Assembly (NCBI GenBank): GCA_023429275.1
Contig: JAEYWB010000554.1
Span: 1-7,999 of the forward strand
Reading direction: 5' to 3'
Origin: Planctomycetota bacterium
GTDB lineage: Bacteria > Planctomycetota > Planctomycetia > Planctomycetales > Planctomycetaceae
DNA length: 7,999 bases
Positions 5,782 through 7,999 of the stretch are shown here, piece after piece. Numbering within the stretch: the first letter of the stretch is position 1; each line of letters starts with the position of its first letter. Below the pieces are notes generated by a model. The model was not told the DNA's origin, did no database searches, and saw only the letters and a list, made by a program, of their open reading frames with translations. The translations under genes and the position numbers were made by a program.

Positions 5782-6729
5782 ATGCACCATCACTTCGAAC
5801 CGACCGTCTACCACAACACGATGGGACGCCACGAACCGGTGCTGACGGTGGCATCCGGCGACCGGCTGACGACGACCACGGTCGATGCCTGGGGGCTGGA
5901 CGCTGAGCGACAGCAGGTCGCCACGCGAGGCAATCCGATGACCGGGCCCTTCGCCGTAGCCGGGGCGGCGCCGGGAGACGTATTGGCCGTGACGATCGAG
6001 AGTATTGTCCCGAATCGTTCGTACGGCTTCACCAAGACGGCCGTCGCCCCGCACATCGTCGATCCCTCGTATGTGACGGCGCTCCCTGCGGTGGAGCTCG
6101 TCGAATGGACGATCGACACCGCTGCCGCAACCGTCACTCTTATGACGCCGCATCCGGCCCCCCTCCGCGGGCTCATCCTTCCTCTCGATCCGATGCTCGG
6201 CTGCTTCGGTGTCGCTCCGCCGCGGGGGCAGTCGATCTCGACCGCCACCTCCGGCGAGTGGGGAGGGAACATGGATTATCGCCAGCTCGGCCCGGGGGCG
6301 ACGGTCTATTTCCCCGTGTTCAAACCGGGGGGGCTCTTCTATCTCGGGGACGCCCATGCCGTTCAGGGGGACGGCGAGATCTCGGGGAACGGCGTCGAGA
6401 TCTCCACGACCACGACGGTCCGCTTCGAGGTCCTCAAGGGATGGAAGACCTCCTGGCCGCGGTTCGAGCGTGAGGAATGGTTCGGAACCCTGGGGAATGC
6501 CCGGCCCCTCGACCAGGCGGTTCAGCACGCGACGACGGAGATGCTCCGCTGGCTGTCGGAGCCTGCCATTGGCCTCGATTCTCTCTCGGCCAACCTCCTG
6601 CTTCAGCAGACGGTTCGCTACGACCTCGGGAACGTCTTCGATCCCGCCTACACGATGGTCTGCAAGCTGTCGCGGTCGATTCTCCGAAAGGCCGGCCTCC
6701 CGGACTCCGTCCGGGGTGGGGGGCCCTAA
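5782..6729 (+). CDS. Acetamidase/formamidase family protein
   Basis: A 315-residue member of the FmdA_AmdA family, whose known members hydrolyse formamide or acetamide to the acid and ammonia; presumably cytoplasmic, as there is no signal peptide. The N-terminus HHHFEPTVYHN followed by EPVLTVASGDRL is the family opening. Further conserved blocks are GNPMTGPFAVAGAAPGDVL (about 51-69), LPLDPMLGCFGVAP, GGNMDYRQLGPGATVYFPVF, and GDAHAVQGDGEISGNGVEIS, with D190, H192, Q195, D197 and E199 in the signature usually written GDgHAxQGDGE. The length fits the short form of the family. The ATG is bounded by an in-frame TGA three codons upstream (5773-5775), so it cannot start earlier; no Shine-Dalgarno is visible. 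No amide-uptake or urea-type genes are adjacent, so the physiological substrate is open. The stop lies two bases from that of the convergent PmoA-family gene. Confidence 0.88.
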   Translation: MHHHFEPTVYHNTMGRHEPVLTVASGDRLTTTTVDAWGLDAERQQVATRGNPMTGPFAVAGAAPGDVLAVTIESIVPNRSYGFTKTAVAPHIVDPSYVTALPAVELVEWTIDTAAATVTLMTPHPAPLRGLILPLDPMLGCFGVAPPRGQSISTATSGEWGGNMDYRQLGPGATVYFPVFKPGGLFYLGDAHAVQGDGEISGNGVEISTTTTVRFEVLKGWKTSWPRFEREEWFGTLGNARPLDQAVQHATTEMLRWLSEPAIGLDSLSANLLLQQTVRYDLGNVFDPAYTMVCKLSRSILRKAGLPDSVRGGGP

Positions 6730-6731
6730 GC

Positions 6732-7895
6732 CTACTCGGCGAACTGCTTGTAGACCTCGGCCACGCGCCCCTCTCCAGCATCTCCGTGGTGGACGTACAG
6801 GCCGTACTTCAGCTTGAACGTCTCCCCCTTCTTGAGATGCAGGGGATTGGCCGGGCTTGCGCCGTTGGTGTAGGACTTGTCCCCGAAAGGGCTCATGGAG
6901 AACAGGCCGTAGTCGCGGACGTGATACCGCGACTTCCGCGGGTTGTTCGGGCCGTCCATCAGGGTGACGCCGTATTTCTGCGAGCCGACCGGGCCGACAT
7001 AGTCGACCCAGGGCGAGGTCTTCCCCCAGCACTCCTTCGATCCCTTGAGCCCTTCAGCGTTGACGATCGGCCCCCCGGCGACCGATTCCCGCATGCTGTT
7101 CGGGACGCGGACGGCGAACAGTCCCTCCTTCGTATCGCCGAACGTCACTTCCTCGACGGCGGCGGTCAGGACGAACTCGAAGACCATCAGGCGGTTCGGG
7201 TGGATCGAAACCGTCGTCTCTTCGACCAGGACCGGCTTCTCGTCCTTGCCGAGCCAGTGGTTCGTGTACTTGAGGATGGCCGGGGAGCCCTCTCCCTTGA
7301 CGACCTCGACTCCGACGTTGCGGATCGTCCCCTGTTCCGCCCAGAACTTGATCCCGTTCACCTCGTCGATCGAGAACCAGATTCCCTTGTGGTGCGGGTG
7401 GTCGTAATAGAGCGGGTCCTTGCTGTTCTTGATGGCCGGAGGATTCTCGACGATCAGCCGCGAAACGATTGACTTGTGCGGGACGACGTCGGTCGACTGG
7501 ATCCAGCCCTTCTTAGCGGGGATGAACAGCCGGTCTCCCTCGATCTTCTCGACCGCGAAGGTCTCTCCGTAGGTCGCCTTGTCGACCACCTTGTCCCCAT
7601 CACGGATCTCGGCAGTCTCGGAGACGACGAGAACCGTCTCGGCCGGCATCCGCGGTTCGGACTGCGGAAGACCGATCTCCTCCGCGAGGACCTTGAGGCC
7701 TCCCGCCGCCGTGACCGGCAGGAAGAACGGCTTCTTCCACTTCGGCTGATGGTTGAAGACCGTAAAGACCTCGTTCCCGATCGTCACCTTGACCGTCTCG
7801 GCTCCCCTGGTGAGTCGAACGACCTCCTCTGCGTGGAGAGGCGTAGAAATCAGGCCGGCGAGGGCGGCAATGGACGCGAGGAAAAGCGATCGCAT
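6732..7895 (-). CDS. Secreted PmoA-family (DUF6807) protein
   Basis: A 387-residue protein of the family databases call 'PmoA' or DUF6807, common in planctomycetes; despite the name it is not a methane monooxygenase subunit and its role is unknown. Residues 1-22 are a signal peptide (MRSLFLASIAALAGL, cleavage after LHA), implying export. Family features are KWKKPFFLPVTAAGGLKV (52-69), DHPHHKGIWF (165-174), VNGIKFWAE, NPLHLKKGETFKLKYGLYVH and a C-terminal tail ending in VYKQFAE. Between KPFFLPV and DHPHH lies an extra stretch (about 86-140: AEIRDGDKVVDKATYGETFA, later PAKKGWIQSTDVV) resembling a bacterial SH3-like domain. The ATG at 7895 is chosen over an upstream in-frame ATG at 7976, because it gives a clean signal peptide and has GAGG 6 bases upstream (7902-7905). 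It is convergent with the acetamidase gene. Family assignment is fairly sure; function unknown. Confidence 0.85.
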   Translation of the reverse strand: MRSLFLASIAALAGLISTPLHAEEVVRLTRGAETVKVTIGNEVFTVFNHQPKWKKPFFLPVTAAGGLKVLAEEIGLPQSEPRMPAETVLVVSETAEIRDGDKVVDKATYGETFAVEKIEGDRLFIPAKKGWIQSTDVVPHKSIVSRLIVENPPAIKNSKDPLYYDHPHHKGIWFSIDEVNGIKFWAEQGTIRNVGVEVVKGEGSPAILKYTNHWLGKDEKPVLVEETTVSIHPNRLMVFEFVLTAAVEEVTFGDTKEGLFAVRVPNSMRESVAGGPIVNAEGLKGSKECWGKTSPWVDYVGPVGSQKYGVTLMDGPNNPRKSRYHVRDYGLFSMSPFGDKSYTNGASPANPLHLKKGETFKLKYGLYVHHGDAGEGRVAEVYKQFAE

Positions 7896-7976
7896 GAAGG
7901 ACCTCAAGGTGTGCGGCAAGGAAGGGATGGACCGACCGAAACTGGCATTCAGGAGGGGAAGGGGATCTGCCGACAA

Positions 7977-7997
7977 GCTCGAACGATCCGCTCGAAC
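7977..7997. repeat. Direct repeat GCTCGAAC x2
   Basis: GCTCGAAC occurs at 7977-7984 and 7990-7997, a 13-base period, about 82-102 bases upstream of the PmoA-family start. It could be part of an operator, but the window ends here and more copies cannot be checked. Confidence 0.35.
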
Positions 7998-7999
7998 TC

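Noticed and set aside
5413..7032. 539-residue open frame on minus across the acetamidase-family gene
   Set aside because: Most of it is antisense to a gene with clear family signatures. Only its last 40 residues or so, outside that gene, look gene-like, and those are reported separately.
6477..7472. 331-residue open frame on plus, antisense to the PmoA-family gene
   Set aside because: It overlies a gene with a signal peptide and family motifs on the minus strand, and its sequence is Arg/Val/Asp-rich shadow type.

Overview
The window reads as GC-rich chromosomal DNA from a planctomycete (Planctomycetota). The call rests on three things: a secreted BBP7-type outer-membrane beta-barrel protein, a secreted PmoA-like (DUF6807) protein, and a planctomycete-style SucC with the segment [19 protein letters not shown]. 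Genus cannot be fixed by eye. No phage, transposon, CRISPR or defence gene is visible.

Layout. At the left end, a minus-strand intrinsic terminator (19-82) closes the BBP7-like porin gene (126-1748). Upstream of that gene is a 383-base gap. It holds a 14-bp inverted repeat with a 74-base spacer, a 9-bp hairpin whose loop repeats the ribosome-binding-site sequence, and a G-rich tract. Next is a small minus-strand cupin gene (2132-2482). A promoter-like region with back-to-back -35 boxes separates it from a plus-strand tRNA-Ala(GGC) (2738-2810), which is followed at once by a strong intrinsic terminator (2818-2854). The central block is sucC (3113-4300) and sucD (4426-5328), the two subunits of succinyl-CoA synthetase, with a hairpin in the 125-base gap between them. 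A perfect 12-bp inverted repeat follows sucD. Bases 5412-5781 hold no confident gene, only weak minus-strand coding traces. The right end carries an acetamidase/formamidase-family gene (5782-6729, plus) convergent with a secreted PmoA-family gene (6732-7895, minus). Their stop codons are two bases apart.

Function. sucCD form one unit and supply the substrate-level phosphorylation step of the TCA cycle. The other genes look like independent single-gene units: an envelope protein, a cupin, an amide hydrolase and a secreted protein of unknown substrate. I see no obvious new multi-gene system. The points most worth checking are the structured upstream region of the porin gene, the canonical G-quadruplex motif directly after the cupin stop codon, the SH3-like segment inside the PmoA-family protein, and two substitutions in normally conserved SucC loops.
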